A DNA stretch of 64,000 nt, taken from positions 372,001 through 436,000 of the forward strand of contig NZ_VSZO01000010.1 of assembly GCF_008312935.1 (NCBI RefSeq), read 5' to 3'. Of the stretch, positions 46,093 through 55,057 are shown piece by piece. The translations under genes and the position numbers were made by a program. Position 1 is the stretch's first letter, and each line of letters starts with the position of its first letter. This stretch comes from Roseiconus lacunae. Its GTDB lineage: Bacteria; Planctomycetota; Planctomycetia; Pirellulales; Pirellulaceae. The notes below the pieces were generated by a model. The model saw only the letters and a list, made by a program, of their open reading frames with translations, searched no databases and was not told the origin of the DNA.

Positions 46093-49000
46093 GTGGTATC
46101 CGTGGCTGCTTTTTCGAATTGTCATCGCCGGTTTCATTTTTGTTTCACGGTGGCGTGCGCCCTCGTGGTGGTTGCCAGCGGTTGCTCACGCGCGTTCTAT
46201 CGACGACAAGCCGATCAGGATGTGTACTCAATTTACGCCGAAAAACGATGTGAAGAAGCCTACACAATACCACCGCTTCCACGGATCGATGTTGATCCAC
46301 GATCGCGTTTCTTTGATCCCTCGCCGGAGGACTGCCCCGCACTGCCGTTCCCCGAACCGCAGCTTTATGGCTACGAACTTCCGTCACTCGCGACGGGTAA
46401 CCCTTTCGCTGCCCCGCTGAGCCAGACTTCACCAAAAACTGAATCATCAGCACCAAATACAGATGGCGCGTCTGCGGCCGAAAGCATCGTCGCGCCCGAG
46501 GGTGTCCCCAGCAAAGACATCCAATCGCTTCCGCTTCCATCCGATTCGGATCGAAACCGTCCCGCCGAGCGACCGGAAGCCAGCGGTTCCGAAGCAGTCG
46601 CTCCGTCCCCGTTTAGCAACAACTCACCTCGCCTTGACGCCCCGCTCACTTCTGCCCCCGTGGGCTCGCCGGAACTCGAATTCGCGAACTACCTAAATTC
46701 GGATCGCCCACACGCAGAGGATTTCAACCAACAGGTTGCCGAACTTCGGGAAGTAACCGAGCAAAACCAAGAAGTTCAGCTAGCTGAACTTCTCAACCAA
46801 TTCGTACAGCAAAACAAGCAGACCGATGACAACGGCGAAACGGCTTCGCCTGATCCAAGTCGTCGATCAAGCGAGGCCGCTCAAGGTGACGAAGAGGATC
46901 TTCGTATCGTCCCAATCCCTGCAGAGTTTTGGGAGCAACTTCCCGAATCTTGTTTGCGGAGAATGCTGGAGTTCGATTCCGTCCGCCAAGAATTTAGGCG
47001 AACGTTTAAATCAGAAACGGATGCTCGCATCGCTGAGCTTCGCAGTACCGCCCCGCGGTTGACATTGCCAATGATTGCTGAGCTTTCAACGTTCAACAAC
47101 CGTGACCTGCAAACGCAAAAAGAAAACCTTTATCGGGCCGCATTGATCCTTAGCGCTCAGCGGTACGAATACTTGCTGCGACCGACGCGCCGTGGAAATG
47201 GAACGGGAGCCTCGTTTGATTACATTCGTGCGGACAGCACCAGCCGCACCGGTATGGCGATTCCGTCGGGAGTTGCGGTCACTCGAACTACCGCGACCGC
47301 CGGTCAATTCCTTTCAAGCTTTGCGAATGACGTTGTCTTAACTTTCAATGGCCCACAAGGGTTCTCGGCAAACATTGCTTCGGAACTGCTATTTGACTTT
47401 CAGCAGACCATTTTTCAGCGTGACATCGTCTTCGAAAACCTAACGTCGGCCGAGCGTAACGTCATCTATGCCGCCCGCGACTACATCCAGTTTCAACGCG
47501 CCTTGTTTGTCGAACTGGCGGGACGGTACTACCGACTGTTATTAACCTATCGCCAAATCGAGATTAGCTCACAGGACTACTTCAGCAACTTGCGTGCGTT
47601 TCTACAAGGACGTGCCGAGTTCTTACAGGCGGGCCGTATTCCACGTGTCCAAGTCGACCAATTCGAGCAAAACGCGCTCAGCAGTAGCAGCTCTCTCGTC
47701 CGAGACTGTAACTCTCTGGAAACATCACTCGACAACTTGAAGTTGGACGTTGGCGTGCCACCGGAAATGGCGTTGAACATTGACCTAGAGGAACTCGAAA
47801 CGCTGACCGCCAGCGATGCGTTGACGGTCACCCGGCAGCTCGTCATGCGGAAGAAACTGTCACTCCTTGATGCCGAAGGGGCACAAATTTCTGATCGCAA
47901 CGCAGCCGTCAACGGAGCGATCGTGCTGATCCGACGACTCGAGGAAGCGATGCAGGCGAGACGTGAGATCGAAGGCGAAGCGGGATCGACACCGACCGAA
48001 CAACTCACTCCGTTGCTAACTGAAAAACTTGCGTTACTAGAAGCAAGGCTACAGTCCGACACGCTAAAGCAGGACCGTAGTCAGCTACTTAAGACCGACC
48101 CGCCGGCGGCAACAGAGTTTTTCCGGACCGTTGACCTGATTGAGTCGGAACTCTATCAGATCAAACGCGCGATCTACTACGATTCAATGCTTAGCGAGCA
48201 TCAAGTCGATGTTCGATCGCCAGTCGAACAAATCACACGCGATCAGGAATCGTTACAGGATCTAGTTCAACAATGGAAAGACGCCGAAGCCGCACAAGAC
48301 TTCGATCGCCTCGATGAACTGGTCCTATCGGTCAATGGCTTGCTTGAGTCGACCGAACAGTTGATCACCCGCTTCGTCGACCCGGTGTTGCCCCGTGATC
48401 CCGATGAACTTAACGCGGTGATCGAATCAACGATTTCAGAGTCGATCGCGTTGGTCGATCAAGTTGAAACAGATGACGTTGCGGGGCTTGATCCGGTTGA
48501 CATCGAAACCGACGAGGCAATGTTGCTAGCCCTCTACCAACGCCTGGACTTGGCCAATCAACGTGGTGATTTGGCTGACGCCCGCCGCCAAATCAAACTG
48601 GCCGCCGACGACTTGAAGTCGATCTTGAATGTCAATGCCAGCCACCGATTATTTACCGACCGAAACATCCTCAATGACTTCGAAACCAGCGGCGACGGAT
48701 CGACGACCAGCTTGAGCTTCTCGCTGGACACGCCGCTTAACCGGCGACTGGAACGAAACTTCTATCGTGTGGCTCTGATCCAATACAACCGTTCCCGGCG
48801 TGAGTTGATCGATCGAGAAGACAGTATCAAATTCGAGATTCGCGAAGACCTTCGCCAGCTACGATTGCGGCGGAATCAGTTCGAGATTTCGGTCGCCCGT
48901 GCTGCGTTGGCCTACGAACGAGTGGTCAGCACACGATTACAACTTCAGCTCTCGGTCGGAAATGTCGTCGCCCGTGACTTTCTAGAGGCACAGCAAGCGT

Positions 49001-49236
49001 TTACCGAAGCACTTAATTCGGTGGCTTCGAACCACATCTCGTTTGTCCTTGATCGAATTGAACTCTTCAATGACACCGAATCAATTCGCTTGAACGAGTA
49101 CGGCTACTGGGAAAATGCCGGGGACGACACCGTCGAACTACCCCCACTCCCGGATTTCTACGACGCCAACCCGAATCCGTATGGCCGCTTGCCAGATTGC
49201 CTGAAGTACAGCGAAGAGGTGCGTCAGAACCACTGA
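46093..49236 (+). CDS. TolC-like outer-membrane-factor lipoprotein, very long
   Basis: 1047 residues, over twice the normal TolC length (about 450-500). GTG start. The lipobox VVASGC predicts lipidation at Cys31. Residues 45-330 are a Pro/Ser/Gln-rich linker of unknown role. TolC-like helices start near 340 (NNRDLQTQKENLYRAALILS; FQRALFVELAGRYYRLLLTY) and end with the second half (NFYRVALIQYNRSRRELIDR; ARAALAYERVVSTRLQLQLS; NVVARDFLEAQQAFTEALNS). Between the halves about 200 extra residues of coiled coil are inserted. No HlyD or pump gene is adjacent. It presumably exports solutes through the outer membrane; partner unknown. Confidence 0.82.
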   Translation: MVSVAAFSNCHRRFHFCFTVACALVVVASGCSRAFYRRQADQDVYSIYAEKRCEEAYTIPPLPRIDVDPRSRFFDPSPEDCPALPFPEPQLYGYELPSLATGNPFAAPLSQTSPKTESSAPNTDGASAAESIVAPEGVPSKDIQSLPLPSDSDRNRPAERPEASGSEAVAPSPFSNNSPRLDAPLTSAPVGSPELEFANYLNSDRPHAEDFNQQVAELREVTEQNQEVQLAELLNQFVQQNKQTDDNGETASPDPSRRSSEAAQGDEEDLRIVPIPAEFWEQLPESCLRRMLEFDSVRQEFRRTFKSETDARIAELRSTAPRLTLPMIAELSTFNNRDLQTQKENLYRAALILSAQRYEYLLRPTRRGNGTGASFDYIRADSTSRTGMAIPSGVAVTRTTATAGQFLSSFANDVVLTFNGPQGFSANIASELLFDFQQTIFQRDIVFENLTSAERNVIYAARDYIQFQRALFVELAGRYYRLLLTYRQIEISSQDYFSNLRAFLQGRAEFLQAGRIPRVQVDQFEQNALSSSSSLVRDCNSLETSLDNLKLDVGVPPEMALNIDLEELETLTASDALTVTRQLVMRKKLSLLDAEGAQISDRNAAVNGAIVLIRRLEEAMQARREIEGEAGSTPTEQLTPLLTEKLALLEARLQSDTLKQDRSQLLKTDPPAATEFFRTVDLIESELYQIKRAIYYDSMLSEHQVDVRSPVEQITRDQESLQDLVQQWKDAEAAQDFDRLDELVLSVNGLLESTEQLITRFVDPVLPRDPDELNAVIESTISESIALVDQVETDDVAGLDPVDIETDEAMLLALYQRLDLANQRGDLADARRQIKLAADDLKSILNVNASHRLFTDRNILNDFETSGDGSTTSLSFSLDTPLNRRLERNFYRVALIQYNRSRRELIDREDSIKFEIREDLRQLRLRRNQFEISVARAALAYERVVSTRLQLQLSVGNVVARDFLEAQQAFTEALNSVASNHISFVLDRIELFNDTESIRLNEYGYWENAGDDTVELPPLPDFYDANPNPYGRLPDCLKYSEEVRQNH

Positions 49237-49259
49237 TACGCAGTTCCGACGCGGATCGG

Positions 49260-50126
49260 TCACCATGATTCAGTTTCGCGGATCAATAAGAACCAGACGC
49301 TCACTGCGATTGCGATCGTCGCGAAGAAAGCCGAAACGCCGACGCGTAGCCACGTCGGACGCGAGCTTACGATCGAATCGACTGCGGAAATGATCGTTGG
49401 TAGCAGCAACATCGTCGCATACAACCAAATCGGATGGTCTTCGTAAGTTTGAAATCGGCCAGCCGCAATCACGGCCGTCCCGCCGGCCAGGACTGGTGGT
49501 GTCACGGCAGCCGCCAAGCCAGTTGGTGAAGCCAAACCCACAACCGCGATCGCCGCGGTCGCCGATGCCATCGCGATTCCCCATTCAGAGAGACTCGCAT
49601 AAGTGCTCGCCGCAAGAGCGATCGGGCCACCGAGTGAAGCCAGGGCGACAAGCATCACCCATCGCTCCGCCCGACGCATTGCCATCTCATGAAGCGCCCA
49701 AACGTTGATCAGCAGACATGTTGTCAACGAAATACCAATCAGTCCATGCAGCCGATAGGTGTCCTCCCAGGCCTCCCCTCGCGGCAAACAAACGTAAGCC
49801 ATGATCGCTGAAAGAATCGCTGCCAATATCCAGCGGAAAGACCGCCGGTCGGCACCAAAGCAGACGGCAGCATAGATGCACCACCCGAGCAAAGGCCACA
49901 CCGCATGTTGCCAATAATCGGATGGCCAAAGTTGCCACGCGTTGCGTGCGGAAATCGATACCGTGATCGCCAACCACCACCCGACTGCGAGCAAGAGAAC
50001 TTGCACGCGATTCGCTTCCGAACGCGATGACGACGGACCGATCCACCTCAGCGCGACAAAAATCCCTGCGGTGACTACCGCGGGGATGCACACGCACCAG
50101 ATCAATACGGCTTGATCAAAAGTCAA
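49260..50126 (-). CDS. Hypothetical multi-pass membrane protein
   Basis: 288 residues with about nine hydrophobic segments, for example LIWCVCIPAVVTAGIFVALR, VLLLAVGWWLAITVSI, WILAAILSAIMAYVCL, PVLAGGTAVIAAG and FATIAIAVSVWFLLIR. No known transporter motif found. Trp-rich loops (WQLWPSDYWQHAVWPLLGW) face the outside or membrane surface. Convergent with the TolC-like gene; upstream of it lies YceI on the same strand. Not recognised. Confidence 0.75.
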   Translation of the reverse strand: MTFDQAVLIWCVCIPAVVTAGIFVALRWIGPSSSRSEANRVQVLLLAVGWWLAITVSISARNAWQLWPSDYWQHAVWPLLGWCIYAAVCFGADRRSFRWILAAILSAIMAYVCLPRGEAWEDTYRLHGLIGISLTTCLLINVWALHEMAMRRAERWVMLVALASLGGPIALAASTYASLSEWGIAMASATAAIAVVGLASPTGLAAAVTPPVLAGGTAVIAAGRFQTYEDHPIWLYATMLLLPTIISAVDSIVSSRPTWLRVGVSAFFATIAIAVSVWFLLIRETESW

Positions 50127-50159
50127 TGCGATTCACCATAATCGATGGGTGTCAAACGC

Positions 50160-50717
50160 CTAACGCTTTAAAACAAGCTTGGCTTGCACTTTGACCTTGT
50201 CGTCGATCTTGCCTTTGCCATAGGTCATGCCCCACTTTGTGCGATCGATCTCAAAATCGGCCGTCATCTCCAATCCGGCCTCGGTCATCTTGACCGTCGC
50301 GGGAACCTCCACCTCGACGGTTTTACCCAGCATCGTCCATTTGCCGGTAATTTTCGCTTTAGAAACGTTTTCACCGGGAGTCACTTCAACCTTGGTGGAT
50401 TCGAATTTAATTGTTGAGTGCTTGCGGACGTCAAAGAAGTCGGGGCTTTTGAGATGGTTGGTCAGCTTGTCGTTGTCTGACCACAAGCTTTGAGCATCAA
50501 TTTCAATCGCAAGGCTACTCGCACTGGGATCTTCAAAATCCGCCGTCGCCTCGCCTTTGACTTTCTTGAATCCACCTTCGTGCTTCCCGTCCGGCTTTGA
50601 ACCGACAAAGGTGATCTTGGAATCGTCAGCATCGAGTGTCATTTTCTCCGCAGCAGAACCGATCGGAGCGGTAACGAAACTCAAGCCAACAATTAGTAGG
50701 GCGTGAAAGTACTTCAT
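50160..50717 (-). CDS. YceI-family periplasmic protein
   Basis: 185 residues. Signal peptide MKYFHALLIVGLSFVTAPIG, then the YceI lipocalin-like barrel: DDSKITFVGSKPDGKHEGGF, LTNHLKSPDFFDVRKHSTIK and the last strands FEIDRTKWGMTYGKGKIDDK. Family members bind isoprenoid-like lipids and respond to acid or osmotic stress. Function here not more specific. It follows 14 nt after GAGAAC with no strong ribosome site. Located downstream of a divergent hemP region; no functional link seen. Confidence 0.93.
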   Translation of the reverse strand: MKYFHALLIVGLSFVTAPIGSAAEKMTLDADDSKITFVGSKPDGKHEGGFKKVKGEATADFEDPSASSLAIEIDAQSLWSDNDKLTNHLKSPDFFDVRKHSTIKFESTKVEVTPGENVSKAKITGKWTMLGKTVEVEVPATVKMTEAGLEMTADFEIDRTKWGMTYGKGKIDDKVKVQAKLVLKR

Positions 50718-51076
50718 GTTGTTCTCTGGTTAAGGCAATGATTGAGGAATTGGAAAGGGTGCGAGTACCCATAAGTCGCCATTCCAACGACGCGGCAAGT
50801 ATAGCAGAGCGGCTAGCGCAATCCGTCAACCAACACCCGCCGTGGATCAAACGCGGTAACACATAAGTGTTCGTGAGTGATTACAACGCAGTCACCACCG
50901 TCGCAGTAAAGAGAAACACGAAACCCACGGGGAGGTGGCAGAAAAACTGGCGTCGACGGCGGAAAATTCGCCGCTTTTGTGACCTACAACTCTTCGCCGA
51001 TGACGTTTTAACGTGGAACGCGTACGATTCGCGATGGCACACCGCATGCATCGGTGGACGCGGATCATCAGTGCAC
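50718..51076. other. Intergenic region upstream of hemP
   Basis: About 360 bp with no gene recognised. I looked for a Fur box (GATAATGATAATCATTATC-like) and found none. Confidence 0.4.
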
Positions 51077-51310
51077 ATGGCGAACCGAATGACCGATCAC
51101 AAACACGAACCTGACCCAACGACACTCCCTCCGGCTCAACATCCACCTACTGAGCCGCCAACGGTTACCTCTCGCCCCCCCTTCGATCCGCCACGCGTGA
51201 TTGATTCCGAAACAATTCTTGCGGGGCAACGTGAAGTTTGGATTCGCCATCAGCAATTGATGTACCGGCTTCGGAAAACCGCCTCTGGCAAGCTATATTT
51301 GACGAAGTAG
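51077..51310 (+). CDS. hemP: Hemin uptake protein HemP
   Basis: 77 residues from ATG 51077 (ATG 51089 gives 73). The C-terminal 38 residues match the HemP family: a start around VIDSETILAGQREVWIRH, then YRLRKTASGKLYLTK. The N-terminal half is a Pro/Thr-rich linker. HemP proteins are small and associated with TonB-dependent heme uptake or its regulation; their molecular role is not settled. A longer frame from 50867 exists but the upstream part is Arg-rich and looks non-coding. A tonB gene follows 117 bp downstream. Confidence 0.85.
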   Translation: MANRMTDHKHEPDPTTLPPAQHPPTEPPTVTSRPPFDPPRVIDSETILAGQREVWIRHQQLMYRLRKTASGKLYLTK

Positions 51311-51427
51311 TCTTTCCGTAATCGCGCCCATCGTGCTTTCGCCACTCCTTCGAGCCTGCCGAATCGCACGACGCCGATCGTCCCCAAGGCACACCGCTTT
51401 CATCGTTTCTTTGTCCCGCCGAATCAA

Positions 51428-52195
51428 TTGTTGAACGCGCCGCAAAAATCACTTGGGATTTCGCTGTCGCTCCATCTATTGGTCGTGTCGTTTCTGTATG
51501 CATTTCCCGATTCGGCCACTCGACGATTCTCATCGTCCGGTCGCGTGCAAGTGATTTCGATCGAAGCGTCCCAGTCGCAACCGGTGGAAGAAACGTCAAC
51601 CGAGGTACCTGTTGAAGTCTTGCCAACAGAATCGCCATCTCCAGTCACCGAGTCGACTGAACCGATCGAACGCCAACTGAACGAGCCTACATTCGCACCT
51701 CAAGATCGAAATGATCGTGCGAAGCGACCGGATGGCAGGATACGATCGCCGCAAAAACAGTTTTCGCCTTTGGACGTTTCTCGCAAGGTCGTTCCAGGCG
51801 CATCGCCGCCTCTACCGCCGATGACAAAACCACGACAAGTTGCACGTCGTCCTCCCGTACGAAAGCCGGCGGTGTCGATACCGAAGGCAACGCCGATCAT
51901 CGTTGACCAAGTCGTTGGGGTAAAGCAGGACAAGCAAGCTGACCTGTCCGACAATGCTCCTCCCCCTTATCCTACCGAAGCAATCCGCGGCGGACTTGAA
52001 GGCGTCGTCCTGCTACGACTGACGATCTCAAGGGAAGGCAAAGTCACAAACGTGCAAGTGCTTCAGTCCAGCGGCTATTCAATACTAGACAATGCCGCCA
52101 CAAAAGCGGTGAAACAGTGGCGTGGTCGTCCGGCGACAAGGTGGGGGCGTCCGGTGGAGTCGAGCGAAGTTTTACCGATACGTTTTCGACGTTGA
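51428..52195 (+). CDS. TonB-family energy-transducing protein
   Basis: 255 residues, starting at TTG (two adjacent TTG codons). N-terminal membrane anchor SLGISLSLHLLVVSFLYAF, a periplasmic linker rich in Pro, Ser, Glu and Lys, and a C-terminal TonB domain: PPPYPTEAIRGGLEGVVLLR, ISREGKVTNVQVLQSSGYSI and NAATKAVKQWRGRPA. It passes proton-motive energy to outer-membrane receptors. With HemP just upstream, heme or iron uptake is the likely task. ExbB/ExbD and a receptor are not in this stretch. Convergent with the Bat operon, five bases apart. Confidence 0.9.
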   Translation: MLNAPQKSLGISLSLHLLVVSFLYAFPDSATRRFSSSGRVQVISIEASQSQPVEETSTEVPVEVLPTESPSPVTESTEPIERQLNEPTFAPQDRNDRAKRPDGRIRSPQKQFSPLDVSRKVVPGASPPLPPMTKPRQVARRPPVRKPAVSIPKATPIIVDQVVGVKQDKQADLSDNAPPPYPTEAIRGGLEGVVLLRLTISREGKVTNVQVLQSSGYSILDNAATKAVKQWRGRPATRWGRPVESSEVLPIRFRR

Positions 52196-52200
52196 ACGTT

Positions 52201-53526
52201 TTAGCGGCCGGCCGGCGCGACCGGATTGATTGGCGGCAGGTCTCGATCCGACGTCAACTGATTCGCCTTTACTTCAGATCGCTCAAAAGCCTCTGCCAAT
52301 GTCGCACCGTCCCAAGCAGGATGATCATCGACGGTTCGAACTTCTGTGTCTTGGTGAATCGGCCCATAGTGCCGGCGTTGCAAGTCGATCACTGCCGATT
52401 GCAATTCATCCGGACATCGAAATCCTGAGGGTTGAAGCTGACGCCATTGATTCCAAGCCGACGCTGCGGCACTCGCGTCATTGCGACGGCAAGCACGGCG
52501 GAGAGCCCGTGCCGCCCGCTGCTTCGGAGGATTGACGGTTTGCCATGCCTCGACCCAACAGGCATACAGTCGATGGCGAAGCTTATAGCACGCCACGATG
52601 ACCACCGCGCAAACAACGACCAAACCAACGAACAGCCACAACGCCCTCTCGTGATTGGAAGAACGATTGATATCGTCCCTATCGACGGGAATCGCCGTCA
52701 CGTCAAAGACGACCGCTGGAAGCGTCGTCGATCCATACTGTTCCGTTTTCGGATTCCACCATACGTACTGTAGTGCCGGCAATGTCATCACACCTGGCTG
52801 CTCTAAAACGTAGGTCAACCGATCGACTCGACGTCCGCTAAACTCCCCGCGTTCGGTGTTGTCTTGAACCTCGGGGTTGCCCAAGTGAACCTTAATCCCG
52901 TCGGGTGTTGTCACTGACGGAGGAGCGAGTGCCATCCCGGAGATTTGCTTGGCCTGCTGGGTGATCGTTCTATAAAACACCGCACCTTGCTCTGCCTTAC
53001 CCGGCTGAGGATCCCAACTCTCTTCGATTTTCAGCGAGTCGGTTGTTATCAAGAATGAACCAGGATCACTTTTTTCGGGACGCTTGATCTGGAAGTTCAG
53101 CTCGGGAACTTGCTCTTGGTGTGGGCGTTCCGGCCCGGTGTAACCATCTCGATCGGTGAAACGAACTTCAATCCCCGAGACCTGCAGTTCACCGTCCTGC
53201 TGTGAAAACAGCACAAATTCATGTGACTGCACGAACCACGAGTCGTCTTCGATCTCTTCACTCGAAACGACCGGATTACCCACCTTTAGAATGATCGCTC
53301 GCGGAATCTCCGGTAGCGTAAACGATGCTGCGCCGACAAACGGTCCTTGCCCACGAAGCTTGACGAAGAAAGACGCTTTCTGCCCGACCCACACTTCCGG
53401 ATCGCGAACTTCCACGACCACTCGCTGAACGTCCGCAAGGACAACGTCACATTGCGGCGACAAGCTATGCATCGAAAGCATCAAAAATAGCATCACCAGT
53501 GACCGCCATTCGAACTGCAACATCAT
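52201..53526 (-). CDS. BatD-like protein (oxygen-tolerance family)
   Basis: 441 residues. Signal peptide (LVMLFLMLSMHSLSPQ), beta-rich extracytoplasmic part of BatD type (VGQKASFFVKLRGQGPFVGA, FVQSHEFVLFSQQDGELQVS, YVLEQPGVMTLPAL), one membrane helix (ALWLFVGLVVVCAVVIVACY) and a 110-residue cytoplasmic tail. It ends the moxR-bat operon and overlaps the batC-like gene by four bases (ATGA). Bat proteins are membrane-associated and linked to stress tolerance and protein maturation; exact function is not established. Confidence 0.85.
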   Translation of the reverse strand: MMLQFEWRSLVMLFLMLSMHSLSPQCDVVLADVQRVVVEVRDPEVWVGQKASFFVKLRGQGPFVGAASFTLPEIPRAIILKVGNPVVSSEEIEDDSWFVQSHEFVLFSQQDGELQVSGIEVRFTDRDGYTGPERPHQEQVPELNFQIKRPEKSDPGSFLITTDSLKIEESWDPQPGKAEQGAVFYRTITQQAKQISGMALAPPSVTTPDGIKVHLGNPEVQDNTERGEFSGRRVDRLTYVLEQPGVMTLPALQYVWWNPKTEQYGSTTLPAVVFDVTAIPVDRDDINRSSNHERALWLFVGLVVVCAVVIVACYKLRHRLYACWVEAWQTVNPPKQRAARALRRACRRNDASAAASAWNQWRQLQPSGFRCPDELQSAVIDLQRRHYGPIHQDTEVRTVDDHPAWDGATLAEAFERSEVKANQLTSDRDLPPINPVAPAGR

Positions 53527-54104
53527 TGGTCGCTACCCGTATCCCGAGCATTCTGGTAGGCAAACTTGGCTTTCAAAAAATCGGCGGGCTTGGTTTGTAC
53601 CCGTCGAAGCCAGACGGCTTGGATCGTTGCGTCATTGATCGCTTGATCGCCGGTCACCTCGGTTTTCTGGCCGCCCGGCGGCTTGTTCTGATCGAAAACA
53701 ATTTCATCAGCCCCTAGGCGTTGGTCGCCCGCCTCACCGCCCGGCGATTCAACCAGCTTCGCTCGGGCGACGGCAAGGTTTCGATTCTCTTGCGCTTCTT
53801 TCCAATCGGGTTTTTCTTTCAACGCGTCGTCATAGCTATCGATCGCTTGATCGTATTTCCCCAACAGTACCCAGCAATTCCCCAAGTTGTAACGAGCTTC
53901 GGCTGATTGTAATCGCGTAAACGATTGGGCCGCCTTATCGAACTCGCCGGCCCGATACCAAGCCACTCCCTGTCGCATCGGATCGGTGAACGCGACAGCT
54001 GCTTCGTCATAACGTCCTTGGTTGGCAAGACGCTGACCATACTGATTTGGGGTGAACCAAACACTAGTCCAAGTCAACGCCGTTATCACAAACCAGGTTC
54101 TCAT
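53523..54104 (-). CDS. BatC/BatE-like TPR protein
   Basis: 193 residues. Signal-like N-terminus, then TPR repeats: LANQGRYDEAAVAFTDPMRQ, RAGEFDKAAQSFTRLQ, NLGNCWVLLGKYDQAIDSYD, ALKEKPDWKEAQENR. The C-terminal part is Gly/Asp/Lys-rich and disordered, ending in a helical segment. TPRs in Bat operons are thought to scaffold the von Willebrand factor proteins. Four-base overlaps with both neighbours indicate translational coupling. Confidence 0.85.
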   Translation of the reverse strand: MRTWFVITALTWTSVWFTPNQYGQRLANQGRYDEAAVAFTDPMRQGVAWYRAGEFDKAAQSFTRLQSAEARYNLGNCWVLLGKYDQAIDSYDDALKEKPDWKEAQENRNLAVARAKLVESPGGEAGDQRLGADEIVFDQNKPPGGQKTEVTGDQAINDATIQAVWLRRVQTKPADFLKAKFAYQNARDTGSDQ

Positions 54105-55057
54105 CGCATTGCCCCCTCAGATGTTTGCTCCTGTGCTGTTCGTTCTTGCCGCCGAAAAGAAAAAGCGACAATGACCGCGATTAACGGCGTCAGCCAATAC
54201 CCCGATTCCTGCCATCGACTACTTTCACCGGCCTTTCCGACACCGACGCCTCGGGCGGCGTAATCGATGATCGACTGAATGTCTTGGTCATCGACAGTCA
54301 TCGTTTGAAGCGATGCCGAAAGCAAACTCGCCGCCTTGGCAACACTGTCTGCTTCGGGAGACTCTTCGCCAACGATCGACAAAAAAAGGATCGGAAACGA
54401 TGCAGGTCGCTTCTCGATCGTTAACAGATCGTTTTCATTGATCTCGGCAGTGTCTGTGATGACTAAAATCGCACCGCCCTGCTGTTGTTCGGCCAGCAAG
54501 TCAATCGCATGGCCGATCGCGAGATCCAAACGATCTCCTGGTTTAGGCATCACGTCCGGGCTGATTTCGGCAGCCATTTCGGCCACCACCTTCGTATCAC
54601 GCGTCGGCGGCAATACCAGATGCGAGGATCCTGCATAAGCGATCAAACCCAATGGTTGGCCGGCGCGAACATTGGCCAAGTCGGCGATCTTTAGTCGGGC
54701 ACGCTCCATTCTCGAAGGCATTGGGGGTGTCCCTCGCATACTCTCGTCTGCTTTAAGCAGGACCAACAACGGCTGGGCATCGGCGGCGAATGGGTTGGGT
54801 TCCAACCGCCATGTTGGCCCGGCCACCGCTGTGATTGCGAGCAGCCAAACGACCAACAACGCCCAAGATTTCCAACGTGCCTGCGCGTCGTTCTCGCCGA
54901 CAATCATAGGCGTGAGCAGCTCGGAATCAATTTGGGATCGCCAACCCTGTAAGGCGTCCGAGTTCCGCTGCCACAACCACCAAACCAAGATCGCAACGGG
55001 TATCAGACAGAGCCATGCGGGACGTATGAAATGAAATTGCTGTAAAACTTCGAACAT
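54101..55057 (-). CDS. BatB-like von Willebrand factor A protein with degenerate metal site
   Basis: 318 residues from the ATG at 55057, whose first base is the last base of the batA stop (TGATG). Two N-terminal membrane helices (WLCLIPVAILVWWLW; SWALLVVWLLAITAVAG), a vWA domain and a C-terminal helix (YWLTPLIAVIVAFSF). The MIDAS first loop, DxSxS in intact domains, reads K-A-D-E-S-M here (from Lys102), so the first Asp and first Ser are replaced. The rest of the fold is recognisable (GQPLGLIAYAGSSHLVLPPT; GAILVITDTAEINEND). Metal-dependent ligand binding may be lost. Confidence 0.83.
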   Translation of the reverse strand: MFEVLQQFHFIRPAWLCLIPVAILVWWLWQRNSDALQGWRSQIDSELLTPMIVGENDAQARWKSWALLVVWLLAITAVAGPTWRLEPNPFAADAQPLLVLLKADESMRGTPPMPSRMERARLKIADLANVRAGQPLGLIAYAGSSHLVLPPTRDTKVVAEMAAEISPDVMPKPGDRLDLAIGHAIDLLAEQQQGGAILVITDTAEINENDLLTIEKRPASFPILFLSIVGEESPEADSVAKAASLLSASLQTMTVDDQDIQSIIDYAARGVGVGKAGESSRWQESGYWLTPLIAVIVAFSFRRQERTAQEQTSEGAMR

